Shown here: positions 5,280-5,298 of the stretch, piece after piece | Layout of the letters: the number at the start of each line of letters is the position of its first letter | Position numbering within the stretch: the stretch's first letter is position 1 | Source: Clostridia bacterium | GTDB lineage: Bacteria; Bacillota; Clostridia; Oscillospirales; Acutalibacteraceae | Reading direction: 5' to 3' | Assembly: GCA_900768035.1 (NCBI GenBank) | Contig: CAAGBH010000170.1 | Span: 1-5,298 of the forward strand | Length of the DNA: 5,298 nucleotides | The notes under the pieces: generated by a model | The model's input: the letters and a program-made list of their open reading frames with translations, nothing else | Database searches by the model: none | Told to the model about the DNA's origin: nothing | Program-made: the position numbers and the translations under genes

Positions 5280-5298
5280 AGATCGGAAGAGCACACGT
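5280..5298 (+). other. Illumina TruSeq adapter sequence (not genomic)
   Basis: The last 19 bases, AGATCGGAAGAGCACACGT, match the start of the standard Illumina TruSeq read-1 3' adapter exactly. The natural sequence therefore ends at about 5279. In the parC frame the adapter gives the false C-terminal residues DRKSTR. On the minus strand it creates the false protein start MCSSDL. Confidence 0.96.

Noticed and set aside
5099..5296. Minus-strand ORF of 65 residues starting MCSSDL
   Set aside because: Its start lies in Illumina adapter sequence and the rest is antisense to parC.

Overview
The window looks like a piece of a low-to-moderate GC Firmicutes genome, most likely an anaerobic clostridial (Oscillospirales-like) gut bacterium. 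Three things suggest this: AT-rich spacers with AAGGAG-type ribosome binding sites, an XRE repressor, CapA and DUF554 gene repertoire typical of that group, and a divergent second type II topoisomerase pair. The taxonomic placement is inference. The 3' end carries Illumina adapter sequence, so this is probably the raw end of a short-read metagenomic contig.

Layout. Bases 1-189 are the 3' end of a small XRE-family DNA-binding gene on the + strand. It converges on a two-gene minus-strand operon across a GC-rich bidirectional terminator with a GAAA loop (196-221). The operon, transcribed from about 2300 down to 228, encodes a DUF554 multi-pass membrane protein and then a membrane-anchored CapA-type metallophosphoesterase. 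A 133-base spacer (2280-2412) holds back-to-back promoters. The one facing right is a strong TTGACG-18-TATAAT promoter.

The rightward operon encodes a full-length, divergent GyrB/ParE-type ATPase-Toprim subunit (2413-4395) and the start of its GyrA/ParC-type partner (from 4834, cut off by the contig end). Together these should form an A2B2 type II topoisomerase. The ParC fragment keeps the Arg-Tyr catalytic pair but has Ala at the position equivalent to E. coli GyrA Ser83.

Between parE and parC lies the most interesting structure, a 428-bp cassette (4393-4820). It has 34-bp imperfect terminal inverted repeats (29 of 34 positions match). Each arm is built from 7-bp tandem units of consensus TAATKCG, and the cassette encloses one AT-rich gene for an S23/four-helix-bundle protein. 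The first three bases of the left arm are the stop codon of parE. The innermost three bases of the right arm are the stop codon of the four-helix-bundle gene. The right arm ends immediately before the parC ribosome binding site. The cassette therefore sits in the operon without damaging either topoisomerase gene. It resembles, in gene content and inverted-repeat architecture, the intervening sequences with S23-type ORFs known from 23S rRNA genes, but here it lies in a protein-coding operon.

Bases 5280-5298 are Illumina TruSeq adapter and not genomic.
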